DNA of 9,672 bases from Candidatus Saccharibacteria bacterium UBA6575. GTDB lineage: Bacteria > Patescibacteriota > Saccharimonadia > Saccharimonadales > Saccharimonadaceae. Both the position numbers and the translations under genes were made by a program. Shown here in pieces: positions 1-6,890 of this stretch (positions are counted from its first letter, which is position 1; each line of letters opens with the position of its first letter). The notes below the pieces were generated by a model, which was not told where the DNA came from, did not search any database, and was given only the letters and a program-made list of their open reading frames with translations. The stretch lies in the NCBI GenBank assembly GCA_002434005.1, contig DJJF01000007.1, positions 442 to 10,113 of the forward strand, read 5' to 3'.

Positions 1-768
1 AAAACGCCAGTCACCGGTGTCAACAAGCACGCCAACTGGCGTACGCACAACGACTGCCGTTGCATCTGGAATCGAGTGGTTCACACGTACTAATTCGATA
101 CTAAAGCTGTCGCCTAATTGCACACGCTCGTGCAGCTCTGGGTTCAGTTCGTAGTATTCAGGTTCGTAACCACTGGTTGATTCTTCCATGGTGCGCTTAA
201 CCATGCCAAGTGTGAATTTGCTTCCATATACCGGCGCTGGGATGCGGTGTGCCATGTGACGGTAGGCGCCAATGTGGTCTAGGTGACCGTGGGTGAAAAT
301 TTGGCCACGAATCTTATGCTTGTTAGCTTCGAGATAGCTGATATCAGGGGTAATGTAGTTGATTCCTGGGTAGTCGGAACCTGGGAATAAGAAGCCCATA
401 TCAATGATGATAATGTCGTTCTCGTATTCGATAGCCATACAGTTTTTACCGATACCCATTTCACCAAGCCCACCGATTGGCATGATCTTGAGCTTAGGTC
501 CGTTAGTCTGCTTGGCGCGCTTTTGGTCGGCTAGACTGAACTGCTTACCGTCGTAGCCGTTATAAATGCTTTTATTTACCGGTACGTTAATGATGTGCTG
601 CGATGCTCGCAGATTAACATCTTCAGAGGTACGACGCTGCGCGCGGAATACTTCCCCACGACGCGTATTGGTGTTGTTAAGCACCGTGTTGTCTGATTTT
701 CGTTTTTGCTGATTAGGCCGCTTCGACATATCGTCGCCCTGCGGCTTAGCGAGTCTTCGTTGACCCAT
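1..768 (-). CDS. rnj: Ribonuclease J, N-terminal 256 residues (C-terminus off the left edge)
   Basis: RNase J is a metallo-beta-lactamase/beta-CASP nuclease with 5'-3' exonuclease and endonuclease activity in mRNA decay and rRNA maturation. The reading frame stays open to base 1, so only about the first half is present (the family is about 550 residues). Visible parts: a basic, Gln/Asn/Arg-rich extension (residues 1-90), the first core strand PIGGLGEMGIGKN (97-109), the metal motif THGHLDHIG (159-167; His160, His162, Asp164, His165), the third-motif His in NHSIPD (His231), and Asp253 in DTGDW. All metal ligands expected in this half are present. The ATG at 768 is chosen because AAGGAG lies at 780-785 with an 11-base spacer. 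An in-frame ATG at 729 (Met14) has no comparable site. The gene has its own promoter region after the glycosylase gene. Identification is firm; the missing half cannot be judged. Confidence 0.93.
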   Translation of the reverse strand, partial: MGQRRLAKPQGDDMSKRPNQQKRKSDNTVLNNTNTRRGEVFRAQRRTSEDVNLRASQHIINVPVNKSIYNGYDGKQFSLADQKRAKQTNGPKLKIMPIGGLGEMGIGKNCMAIEYENDIIIIDMGFLFPGSDYPGINYITPDISYLEANKHKIRGQIFTHGHLDHIGAYRHMAHRIPAPVYGSKFTLGMVKRTMEESTSGYEPEYYELNPELHERVQLGDSFSIELVRVNHSIPDATAVVVRTPVGVLVDTGDWRF

Positions 769-797
769 AGATTGTTTTTCTCCTTAGTTTGTAGAAA

Positions 798-827
798 ATT
801 ATTTGATTTCAATATGAAATGTTACAA
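798..827 (-). promoter_or_regulatory. Candidate proximal promoter of rnj with a palindrome in its spacer
   Basis: On the minus strand, TTGTAA (822-827) and AATAAT (798-803) are 18 bases apart, matching consensus at 4 of 6 and 5 of 6 positions. The spacer contains the perfect inverted repeat ATTTCA-ATA-TGAAAT (806-820), six-base arms around three bases, placed where a repressor site would block RNA polymerase. Transcription from here would leave a leader of about 22 bases that keeps the AAGGAG ribosome site. The region is AT-rich, so chance is a real alternative. Confidence 0.4.
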
Positions 828-879
828 GACAAGGGTTTCAGACGATTTTCTGCGGAATGTCCCCTTCTTAGTGCTTCTA

Positions 880-908
880 AATATAGCAGTTTTAGCTTAA
901 AAAAGCAA
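880..908 (-). promoter_or_regulatory. Candidate distal promoter of rnj (extended -10)
   Basis: On the minus strand, TTGCTT (903-908) is followed after 17 bases by TATATT (880-885), with a TG dinucleotide at 887-888 forming an extended -10. The -35 matches consensus at 3 of 6 positions and the -10 at 5 of 6. It lies directly after the glycosylase stop codon and would give a leader of roughly 105 bases before rnj. Seen by eye; activity is inferred. Confidence 0.5.
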
Positions 909-910
909 TA

Positions 911-1534
911 TTAGAGCTTCTTAATTACCTCTGGTACGTTGAGAAAGTCGTCAATTAATGTTTGACGTAATCCTCCGTTATATAGGGCGGCAGCTGGGTG
1001 GTACAGCGGCACAATTAGCCACTCATGTTCGGTATTGTCATGGTATCTCACGTGTTTACGCACGGCGTGACCATGAACCTCACTTATTTTGGCATCAGGC
1101 AAGAAGAACTCCATGCTGTGGCGACCTAACGTCACAATAGCTTTGGGATCGATAATTTCAAGTTGCCTGGCAAGATATGGCCAAAACGCCTGCTTTTCTT
1201 CCGGAAGCGGATCGCGGTTGTTCGGTGGGCGATATTTCACGATGTTTGTAATGTACACATCTGAACGATCCATGCCGGCTGCAGCGAGCATTTCATTTAA
1301 GAACTTGCCCGCAGCGCCAACGAACGGGAGGCCTAGCTCGTCTTCATTTTTGCCAGGCGCCTCACCAATAAATATGATGTCAGCATTTGGGTTCCCGTCA
1401 CCCATGACTAAATTCTGAGCCTGTGCCGCTAGATCAGGTGTAATATTCGCAGCTAATATCTTCTGCCGTACTTCATCGAGCAGGTCTTGCTTCGATGCAT
1501 CTGGCATATCACTTAGCGGCTTTTGCTTTGTCAT
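911..1534 (-). CDS. Family 4-type uracil-DNA glycosylase lacking the Fe-S cysteines
   Basis: Removes uracil from DNA produced by cytosine deamination or dUTP incorporation, starting base-excision repair in the cytoplasm. The family 4 signature is clear: GDGNPNADIIFIGEAPG (45-61), PFVGAAGKFL (70-79), the NIVKYRPPNNRDP segment (97-109), TLGRHSM (135-141) and the active-site motif HPAAAL with His179. Length (207 residues) is normal. The family usually holds a [4Fe-4S] cluster on four cysteines: two near the N-terminus, one in the NVVKCRPP motif and one shortly after. This protein has no cysteine; the two later positions are Tyr101 and about Trp118. The start is ambiguous. The ATG at 1534 overlaps the upstream gene by 26 bases, while an in-frame ATG at 1507 (Met10) follows that gene's TGA by one base. 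Neither has a good Shine-Dalgarno site, and conserved sequence begins after both. Probably translated from the mRNA of the preceding gene. Confidence 0.9.
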   Translation of the reverse strand: MTKQKPLSDMPDASKQDLLDEVRQKILAANITPDLAAQAQNLVMGDGNPNADIIFIGEAPGKNEDELGLPFVGAAGKFLNEMLAAAGMDRSDVYITNIVKYRPPNNRDPLPEEKQAFWPYLARQLEIIDPKAIVTLGRHSMEFFLPDAKISEVHGHAVRKHVRYHDNTEHEWLIVPLYHPAAALYNGGLRQTLIDDFLNVPEVIKKL

Positions 1535-2327
1535 CGAGCAGCTTAATAAGGTCGTTTAATTCCCCGTTGAAGCTGGCTTCTTTAACAAATTTACTTAAAT
1601 CTTCGGCTGGGTTTGCCTTAGTGTAATCGGAGCCTAATTGTTTAATTCGCTCACCTGCTTTATCGGTGTCGTATGTCTTTTTTTCAAGTCCATCGAATAC
1701 CTTCTGACGCTCAGTTACGATACGCTTAAACTCCTTGCCATACTCTGCGATCGGCGTAACCGCTGACTTGGCTACAATAGCCAGGTCTTCAAGGCACGGC
1801 TCAGCCGCTTGGCGGTGTAGTGCGGCGTATTTAGTGAGGTCTTCGCCAGCTTGATCATTAATCTGGAATACTTTTACGCAGGTAGCGAACGATGATTTGT
1901 ATGCCGGATAGGTGGCAGCGTAGCCTTTGATGTACGAGTCGTACTTAGCTTCTTGGGCTGCATATGTATCGAAAGCTTTTTTAACATCTTTGTCTCGCAC
2001 TACGAGGCTCGATTTTACTTCTTTCGCCAGTGATGCACGTGCATTGATAGCGTCGTCTACCTTTTTCTTTTCGGCGCTGGCTGATTCTGCAAGGTTAGGT
2101 TGCACTACACCAGCACGGCTCTGTTCATTCACTTTAGTAATAAAATCACCAAGTAATGCGGAGCCGCTGTAGGTTGAGATCTTATCAGCTTTTTTATTGG
2201 CATCCGCAAAATCCTGCTTGCTAGGTTGTTGCCACAGGGCGAAATACAAAATAGTAAGGATTCCCGCAATCGCGGCGAGAGCGATCAGTCCGACAATCAT
2301 CAAAGTTTTTCGGTTCATTTGCTTCAT
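1509..2327 (-). CDS. Membrane-anchored helical protein of unknown function
   Basis: I do not recognise this 272-residue protein. It begins with a short basic stretch (MKQMNRK) and one hydrophobic segment at about residues 9-32, best read as a membrane anchor with the remainder outside the cell. No lipobox cysteine follows, so it does not look like a lipoprotein. The rest is rich in Lys, Ala, Glu and Asp and looks mostly helical, with possible coiled-coil stretches at about 85-135 and 195-230. Its only cysteines are Cys150 and Cys178, in the predicted outer part and able to form one disulfide. The start is well supported: AGGAGG at 2336-2341 lies 8 bases upstream, and TATAAT lies at 2363-2368. 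It overlaps the glycosylase start, so the two probably share an mRNA, but nothing suggests a common function. Confidence 0.8.
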   Translation of the reverse strand: MKQMNRKTLMIVGLIALAAIAGILTILYFALWQQPSKQDFADANKKADKISTYSGSALLGDFITKVNEQSRAGVVQPNLAESASAEKKKVDDAINARASLAKEVKSSLVVRDKDVKKAFDTYAAQEAKYDSYIKGYAATYPAYKSSFATCVKVFQINDQAGEDLTKYAALHRQAAEPCLEDLAIVAKSAVTPIAEYGKEFKRIVTERQKVFDGLEKKTYDTDKAGERIKQLGSDYTKANPAEDLSKFVKEASFNGELNDLIKLLDDKAKAAK

Positions 2328-2335
2328 ACGTTCGG

Positions 2336-2368
2336 CCTCCTGAAGGTATTAGTCTGCTTCCTATTATA
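2336..2368 (-). promoter_or_regulatory. Promoter -10 and strong Shine-Dalgarno of the 1509-2327 gene
   Basis: A perfect TATAAT lies on the minus strand at 2363-2368, followed by a short leader and AGGAGG (2336-2341), 8 bases before the ATG. At a 17-base spacing the -35 position reads TTAAGG, a weak match. It probably drives the membrane-anchored protein and the glycosylase as one unit. Confidence 0.6.
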
Positions 2369-2430
2369 CCGGACCTGCTGTTGCACCTTAAGTTCCGCTT
2401 AGGTTTTTGCCATAGCATGAATGATGCCAA

Positions 2431-2910
2431 TTACTTGATCGGAGATGTGCAGTCGATCGCCTCCGCGCCAAGTGCTTTCATCTTTTGTTGATACGGCTGG
2501 ACATAGCTCAGTATCCGAACAAGTTCGTGAGCGTTTTTTCCGTAACCACCTTCCCTGCCAGCAATTCGCTCACGTACTGTGGCTTCGTTTGGGTATTCCA
2601 AAAGTAACACCTTGTCAAACATACTCACGACCTTCCGCATCCTGGCAAAACTGCCGAATACCAGCACTACTTCAGATGGGTGAGCGTCAAAAAGTTTTTG
2701 GAGTTTTTCTGTATCAACTGCCCACTCTGCTACAGCATGCCAATCTTCATCCTCGGGGTTGTACGGAAGAATTTCATCAGTTTCTGCATGACGCCAGACA
2801 GCGTAGCCGTCGTCGATATCGACAGCTACGAACCCTTTGTCTTTGAATAGTTTGTAAAGCGTCGTCTTACCAGAGCCCGCGACACCGGTAACCAGTACAC
2901 GCTTAGCCAT
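2431..2910 (-). CDS. Small P-loop kinase-like NTPase
   Basis: A 159-residue protein resembling small nucleotide/metabolite kinases of the AAA_18 or adenylate-kinase-like type. Walker A is GVAGSGKTT (residues 9-17), directly after the first strand as in this fold. DIDD (31-34) sits where such kinases bind substrate, VVLVFGSFARM (81-91) is the next core strand, and the Arg-rich RERIAGREGGYGK (113-125) resembles a lid. There is no clear acidic Walker B residue. The substrate cannot be told from the sequence. It begins 6 bases after the pnp stop (2917-2919) with no separate Shine-Dalgarno, so it is most likely co-transcribed and translationally coupled with pnp. Presence of a P-loop NTPase is firm; kinase activity is inferred from family resemblance. 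Confidence 0.85.
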   Translation of the reverse strand: MAKRVLVTGVAGSGKTTLYKLFKDKGFVAVDIDDGYAVWRHAETDEILPYNPEDEDWHAVAEWAVDTEKLQKLFDAHPSEVVLVFGSFARMRKVVSMFDKVLLLEYPNEATVRERIAGREGGYGKNAHELVRILSYVQPYQQKMKALGAEAIDCTSPIK

Positions 2911-2916
2911 TATGGT

Positions 2917-5031
2917 CTATTGCTCGGCGTCCTTAAGACTCAAGGAAAGTCGGCCGCGCTCGTCGATGCCAGTCAGCTTAACTTTAACCATTTGACCTTC
3001 GGCAAGCACGTCGGTCACCTTTTCAACTCGCTTGTCTGAAAGCTGGGAGATATGAACCATACCGTCAGTTCCTGGCATGATGTTCACAAACGCGCCGAAG
3101 TCTTTGATGGAAACGACTTTACCCTCGTAAATGCGACCAACTTCTGGTTCTTCAGTTAGGCCGCGGATCCATTCCAACGCCTTCTCAATCGAAGCAGCAT
3201 CGTTTGATGCAACGGTAATTAGGCCGTCATCCTTAATATCGATTTCAGCACCGGTTTCGGAAGTAATTTTGTTGATAACTTCCCCACCCTTACCAATGAT
3301 GGCACCAATTTTTTCTGGGTTAATCTTAATCTTCTCAATGCGTGGAGCGTACGGGCTCATTTGGGTGCGCGGTTCGGCCAGTGTCGTAAGCATATGCTCT
3401 AGAATATGTGCTCGGCCTGGAGTGCTGGCACGGATCGCTTCGGCAAGCACTTCCACTGGTAAACCATGAAGCTTCATGTCCATTTGTACAGCCGTAATAC
3501 CGTTTTTGGTACCAGTTACCTTAAAGTCCATGTCGCCCGCAAAATCTTCGGCATCGGCAATGTCACTTAGAACATATGGCTTATCACCGTCCATCATGAG
3601 GCCCATGGCGATTCCGGATACTGGAGCTTTTAGCGGCACACCAGCGTCCATTAGTGCCAGTACCGAACTACAGGTAGCAGCCATACTGGTTGAACCATTC
3701 TGACTCATGATTTCGGTAACGCTGCGGATGGCATACGGAAACTCTTCTTCAGTTGGAAGTACAGGTAGCACGGCGCGTTCAGCCAAGTAGCCGTGTCCAA
3801 TTTCTCGGCGGCCCGGGCTACCAAGACGACGCACTTCACCAACGGTGTAACCAGGTGCGTTGTAATGGTGCATGTAGCGTCGCTCACCGTCGGTGACTTC
3901 CATGGTGTCGACCATTTGCGAGTAACTGAGCGGTGCTAGCGTAACAATGTTCATACCCTGGGTAACACCACGGGTAAACAGGCTTGAGCCGTGTGTGCGC
4001 GGCAAAATACCAACCTCTGAGCTGAGCTGACGGATTTCGTCGAGTTTACGGCCGTCTGGACGAGTCTTAGATTCAACGATCCCTTTACGAACATCTTTAT
4101 GAACAGCCATAGTGAAAGCTTCGTCGTATTCGTCCTTTAATTCCGCGTAGTCATCACCGTGCTTTTCAGTCATGTCCTCATGGAATTTCCAGCGCAGCTC
4201 GTTCACCATTTCGTTGCGCTCTGGGTATGCCTTGCGGAGCTTTTCACCGAGCTTGTCGTGCGCCCATTCATCCACTTCTTTTTGAATGTCTTCGTTTGGC
4301 AACACTAGTTCGTATTCCATTGGAGCGGTAGCTAGCTTTTGGGCTAGCTCTTTTTGCAGTGCAATCGCTGGCTGCATTGCCTTGTATGCCCAAGCGATAG
4401 CGTCAATCACCACATCTTCTGATACTTCATTAGCGCCAGCTTCTACCATGACGACACCGCTTTCGATACCGGCAACAACAAGATCAAGGTCGCTTTGCTC
4501 ACGTTCTTCTGGGCTTAAGAATGCTTTGAACTCACCATTTACTCGGCCAACGCGAAGACCGGCAACCGGGCCGTCGAATGGTGCGCCACTGATGCTTAGT
4601 GCTGCGCTTGCGGCGGTCATTGCAATCATGTCTGGGCGGAACGCAGGATCCATAGAAAGGACACTCGCGACTACCTGTACTTCGGCGCGAAATCCTTTCG
4701 GGAACAGTGGTCGGATAGGACGGTCAATAATACGACCAATCAAGATCGCTTCGTCGCTTGGTCGGCCTTCACGTTTGATGAACCGTGAGCCAGAAATCTT
4801 GCCAGCTGCATACATTTTTTCTTCGTAGTCAACTGATAATGGGAAATAATCCAGCTGAATAGGCCGGCTCCCAATTTGGGTGGTTCCAAGAACTACCGTG
4901 TCGCCGTACTTTACCAGTACACTCGCGGTAGTTCTAAAGCCAACACGGTTGACCTCTAATGTTAGTGGTTGCCCACAAAAATCACCGGAAACAGAGATAA
5001 TCTCTTTCCCAGTCGGGTTAATAGTACTCAT
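2917..5031 (-). CDS. pnp: Polyribonucleotide nucleotidyltransferase (PNPase)
   Basis: Phosphorolytic 3'-5' exoribonuclease that degrades mRNA to nucleoside diphosphates and can add tails in reverse; it acts as a trimer in the cytoplasm. All 704 residues are present with the usual architecture: first RNase PH core (about 12-230), linking helical domain (about 235-320), second RNase PH core (about 325-545), KH domain (567-629, with GKGG at 580-583) and S1 domain (630-700). Catalytic features in core two are intact: RR at 408-409 (SPGRREIGHG), the phosphate-binding GSTS (446-449), and Asp496, Asp502 and Lys504, matching the metal-binding Asp486, Asp492 and Lys494 of E. coli. One oddity: the RGETQ motif reads RGVTQ (354-358). 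The start is secure, with AGGAGG at 5038-5043 and a 6-base spacer. The gene heads its own transcript and probably carries the kinase-like gene with it. Confidence 0.98.
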   Translation of the reverse strand: MSTINPTGKEIISVSGDFCGQPLTLEVNRVGFRTTASVLVKYGDTVVLGTTQIGSRPIQLDYFPLSVDYEEKMYAAGKISGSRFIKREGRPSDEAILIGRIIDRPIRPLFPKGFRAEVQVVASVLSMDPAFRPDMIAMTAASAALSISGAPFDGPVAGLRVGRVNGEFKAFLSPEEREQSDLDLVVAGIESGVVMVEAGANEVSEDVVIDAIAWAYKAMQPAIALQKELAQKLATAPMEYELVLPNEDIQKEVDEWAHDKLGEKLRKAYPERNEMVNELRWKFHEDMTEKHGDDYAELKDEYDEAFTMAVHKDVRKGIVESKTRPDGRKLDEIRQLSSEVGILPRTHGSSLFTRGVTQGMNIVTLAPLSYSQMVDTMEVTDGERRYMHHYNAPGYTVGEVRRLGSPGRREIGHGYLAERAVLPVLPTEEEFPYAIRSVTEIMSQNGSTSMAATCSSVLALMDAGVPLKAPVSGIAMGLMMDGDKPYVLSDIADAEDFAGDMDFKVTGTKNGITAVQMDMKLHGLPVEVLAEAIRASTPGRAHILEHMLTTLAEPRTQMSPYAPRIEKIKINPEKIGAIIGKGGEVINKITSETGAEIDIKDDGLITVASNDAASIEKALEWIRGLTEEPEVGRIYEGKVVSIKDFGAFVNIMPGTDGMVHISQLSDKRVEKVTDVLAEGQMVKVKLTGIDERGRLSLSLKDAEQ

Positions 5032-5037
5032 ATAGAG

Positions 5038-5043
5038 CCTCCT
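5038..5043 (-). promoter_or_regulatory. Strong Shine-Dalgarno of pnp
   Basis: AGGAGG on the minus strand, 6 bases before the pnp ATG at 5031. It fixes the start and shows that the ribosomes of this organism use canonical Shine-Dalgarno sites, unlike at several neighbouring genes. Confidence 0.8.
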
Positions 5044-5063
5044 TTTTGTTAGCGGAGAGTAAC

Positions 5064-5101
5064 AGGTGCGAATGCTCTTTAAGCGCTCGTATCTATCACC
5101 T
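5064..5101 (-). promoter_or_regulatory. Possible hairpin in the pnp leader
   Basis: In the predicted pnp leader, AGGTG pairs with CACCT (plus-strand positions 5097-5101 and 5064-5068). Inside, CGA can pair with TCG (5087-5089 and 5069-5071), with an imperfect GC-containing inner stem around a CTTAAAG loop. E. coli pnp is autoregulated through a structured leader, so a leader stem here could have a similar role. The pairing is broken and short; only the potential is visible. Confidence 0.3.
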
Positions 5102-5120
5102 TCCGCATTAATACACTTCT

Positions 5121-5129
5121 ATTATAGCA
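5121..5129 (-). promoter_or_regulatory. Extended -10 promoter of pnp
   Basis: TGC-TATAAT on the minus strand (TATAAT at 5121-5126, TGC at 5127-5129) is a perfect extended -10, lying just downstream of the ABC permease stop codon. No recognisable -35 lies 16-18 bases upstream. Transcription would start near 5114, giving a leader of about 83 bases. Confidence 0.65.
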
Positions 5130-5142
5130 AACAGTGGTAGAT

Positions 5143-5943
5143 CTAAGCTACGTCGCGGCGACGGAAGCAGATTATACCAATAACAAGCAGAACAGACGTA
5201 ATTACCCCAAACACAGAGATATCGCTCAGTTCAACGCCACTCTTTACGATGTCGACCGCTGGGAAATAGTGCAGCAGCGACAGCTTCTCAAAATCTGCCA
5301 GCCAATCCACTGCTTGGCCAAACGTGCTCAATATAAAGCTGCCGATAATGGTAAGAATCGCGACACCTGTTGCTGCCGCACGCTTACCAGTCGCTAGACC
5401 GATCGCAAACGGAATTGTTCCAAACGTCACCATTACAAGGAGTGTCATACCTGATAGTAGCGCCATGTGCTCAATCGAGATTTCGGCTGGAATATCGATA
5501 AACGGCAACACGACGTAAATACCGGCAGCCATGCCAATCACAATCATAATCATAATCAGCAGCATGGCCAGCCACTTTTGGATAAACACTTTGCTGCGTG
5601 ACACCGGCAAGCTTAGAATCGTGCGTAGCTCCCCTTTTTCTTCATCGCTCACAGACAACCCAAGGCCAAGAATAATCGCCATAATACCAGCGATTAATGG
5701 CACACGAATATCGAATAGTTGCGAGGCAATGTAGGTGTCAAATTGGCTTAAGTCACCCAAGTTACCTATCAAACCCTTAAAGGCTGGCGGCATGTTGGCC
5801 AGCAGTGAATCAATCGCGCCATCTTGATGCATTGCTGGGTAAAAGCTTGCAAGAAGTGCTGCAATGGCTGCAAAGCCAAGTGTCCAGCCAATCAAGAAGA
5901 ACCGTTTTTCATGCAACGTTTTGGTAAACACCGAACTCATCAT
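5143..5943 (-). CDS. ABC-2 type transporter permease
   Basis: Integral membrane subunit of an ABC exporter, 266 residues. I count six hydrophobic segments at about 15-34, 80-97, 125-147, 160-184, 188-208 and 242-260. The cytoplasmic loop EEKGELRTILSLPVSRSKVF (101-120) is the hallmark of the ABC-2 permease family (Glu-Glu-x-Gly then L-x-x-P-V-S-R), where the permease contacts the ATPase. It overlaps the ATPase gene by four bases (ATGA), a classic translationally coupled arrangement. A second ATG follows immediately at 5940, so the exact start may be one codon later. The substrate cannot be predicted; relatives export drugs, peptides or lipid-linked molecules. Confidence 0.93.
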   Translation of the reverse strand: MMSSVFTKTLHEKRFFLIGWTLGFAAIAALLASFYPAMHQDGAIDSLLANMPPAFKGLIGNLGDLSQFDTYIASQLFDIRVPLIAGIMAIILGLGLSVSDEEKGELRTILSLPVSRSKVFIQKWLAMLLIMIMIVIGMAAGIYVVLPFIDIPAEISIEHMALLSGMTLLVMVTFGTIPFAIGLATGKRAAATGVAILTIIGSFILSTFGQAVDWLADFEKLSLLHYFPAVDIVKSGVELSDISVFGVITSVLLVIGIICFRRRDVA

Positions 5944-6869
5944 GATTCACCCTCCTCGTTCTCACCTGTTTCGGCTTCGTACAGCGAGCTGAATGCGCCT
6001 TCGAGGTTGTACTCGCTCACTTCGACATCCTGAAGTTTCTTAATACCAGCGAGCCACCGCTGCAACAACTCAACATCGCCCTTATACACGAACCGAAGTG
6101 TGGTCACGTCATCGGTCTCGGATGATTCAACAGACTCAGCGCCGCGTGGTGGTTTTGTGTGGACATACCCCGTTCGAATCACGACATGCTTACCGCTATT
6201 TTTTAGCAGCTCCTCTTTCATGAGATCCTGCACAATCTGACCATGACTCATCAGCATAATTCGGTCGCAAACCTCAGTTACTTCTTGCAAGTAATGTGAC
6301 GACATAAAGACTGTTTTGCCTTGTTTGCTCAACTCTCTCACATAGTCTAAAAACGTTTCTTGCATTACAGGGTCAAGACCGCTGGTTGGTTCGTCGAGAA
6401 CAATCACATCTGGATCGGTGGCAAACGCCGCCACCAGTGCAATCTTTTGCTTGTTTCCACGAGATAAGTTTCGGATCTTTTTGTTCAGTTGCGGCTTAAA
6501 TCGCTTTAGGAGCATTGCGGTTGTTTCGGTGTGGTCACCTTGCGACTGCGAGAGTAGGAAGTCGAGGTATTGCTCACCGGTTAATCCACCCGGAAGCTCC
6601 ATATCACCAGCGGCATACCCAATACTTCTATGAACCTTATGAGCACGGCCCGTGGAAACATGCTGCCCAGCAACAGATATATTACCTTCGCTCACCGATA
6701 TAAAACCCATGAGCATACTAATAGTCGTGGTCTTGCCCGCGCCGTTTGCGCCAACAAACCCAACAACTTGACCCTCCGGAACACTGAACGTTATATCGTG
6801 CACCGCTTTAAAACGGCCAAATCGTTTTGTTACTCCCTGAACATCAATCGCTGGTTGCATATCGCTCAT
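5940..6869 (-). CDS. ABC-2 type transporter ATP-binding protein
   Basis: ATPase subunit of the exporter, 309 residues. Walker A is GANGAGKTT (40-48), the signature is LSRGNKQK (135-142; Arg in place of the second Gly, as in many single-domain ABC-2 ATPases), Walker B is VIVLDEPTSGLDP (155-167), and the switch His is His192 in SSHYL. The Q-loop region reads IGYAAGD, without the usual Gln. After the ATPase core, about 90 residues form a C-terminal accessory domain ending in an acidic tail (GENEEGES). The ATG at 6869 has no Shine-Dalgarno within range; TATACT (6876-6881) ends 6 bases before it, so a leaderless transcript is likely. Met4 at 6860 is an alternative start, also without a ribosome site. 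It forms a two-gene unit with the permease. Confidence 0.95.
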   Translation of the reverse strand: MSDMQPAIDVQGVTKRFGRFKAVHDITFSVPEGQVVGFVGANGAGKTTTISMLMGFISVSEGNISVAGQHVSTGRAHKVHRSIGYAAGDMELPGGLTGEQYLDFLLSQSQGDHTETTAMLLKRFKPQLNKKIRNLSRGNKQKIALVAAFATDPDVIVLDEPTSGLDPVMQETFLDYVRELSKQGKTVFMSSHYLQEVTEVCDRIMLMSHGQIVQDLMKEELLKNSGKHVVIRTGYVHTKPPRGAESVESSETDDVTTLRFVYKGDVELLQRWLAGIKKLQDVEVSEYNLEGAFSSLYEAETGENEEGES

Positions 6870-6875
6870 GGCTTA

Positions 6876-6881
6876 AGTATA
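6876..6881 (-). promoter_or_regulatory. -10 of the ABC exporter operon, abutting the start codon
   Basis: Minus-strand TATACT (5 of 6 matches to TATAAT), with TAAGCC between it and the ATG at 6869. A start site seven bases after the -10 would be the A of the ATG. The -35 position is poor (GAGTTT at a 17-base spacing). An overlapping TATATA at 6878-6883 could serve instead. Confidence 0.5.
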
Positions 6882-6890
6882 TACCCCCAC

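Noticed and set aside
576..812. 78-residue minus-strand open frame upstream of and overlapping rnj
   Set aside because: It is the wrong frame over the rnj N-terminus; the rnj frame starting at 768 carries the conserved motifs and the ribosome site.
2390..2416. Hairpin with a following T-run on the plus strand (CCTTAAG / CTTAGG then TTTTT)
   Set aside because: The stem has a bulge and only about six pairs, and no plus-strand gene ends here; too weak to call as a terminator for the minus-strand kinase gene.
3530..3560. Possible loss of a PNPase catalytic Asp (DIADAEDFAGDMD instead of DILGDEDHLGDMD)
   Set aside because: Counting by the E. coli metal ligands Asp486, Asp492 and Lys494 shows that all three are present (496, 502, 504); the changed positions are not ligands.
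4286..4828. 180-residue plus-strand open frame
   Set aside because: It lies wholly antisense to pnp, whose full-length homology is unmistakable; its composition is Ser/Thr/Ala-rich as expected from reading the opposite strand, and no promoter or ribosome site supports it.
5534..5560. Short ATAATC-type tandem repeat
   Set aside because: It encodes alternating Ile/Met in a permease membrane segment and is explained by that composition.
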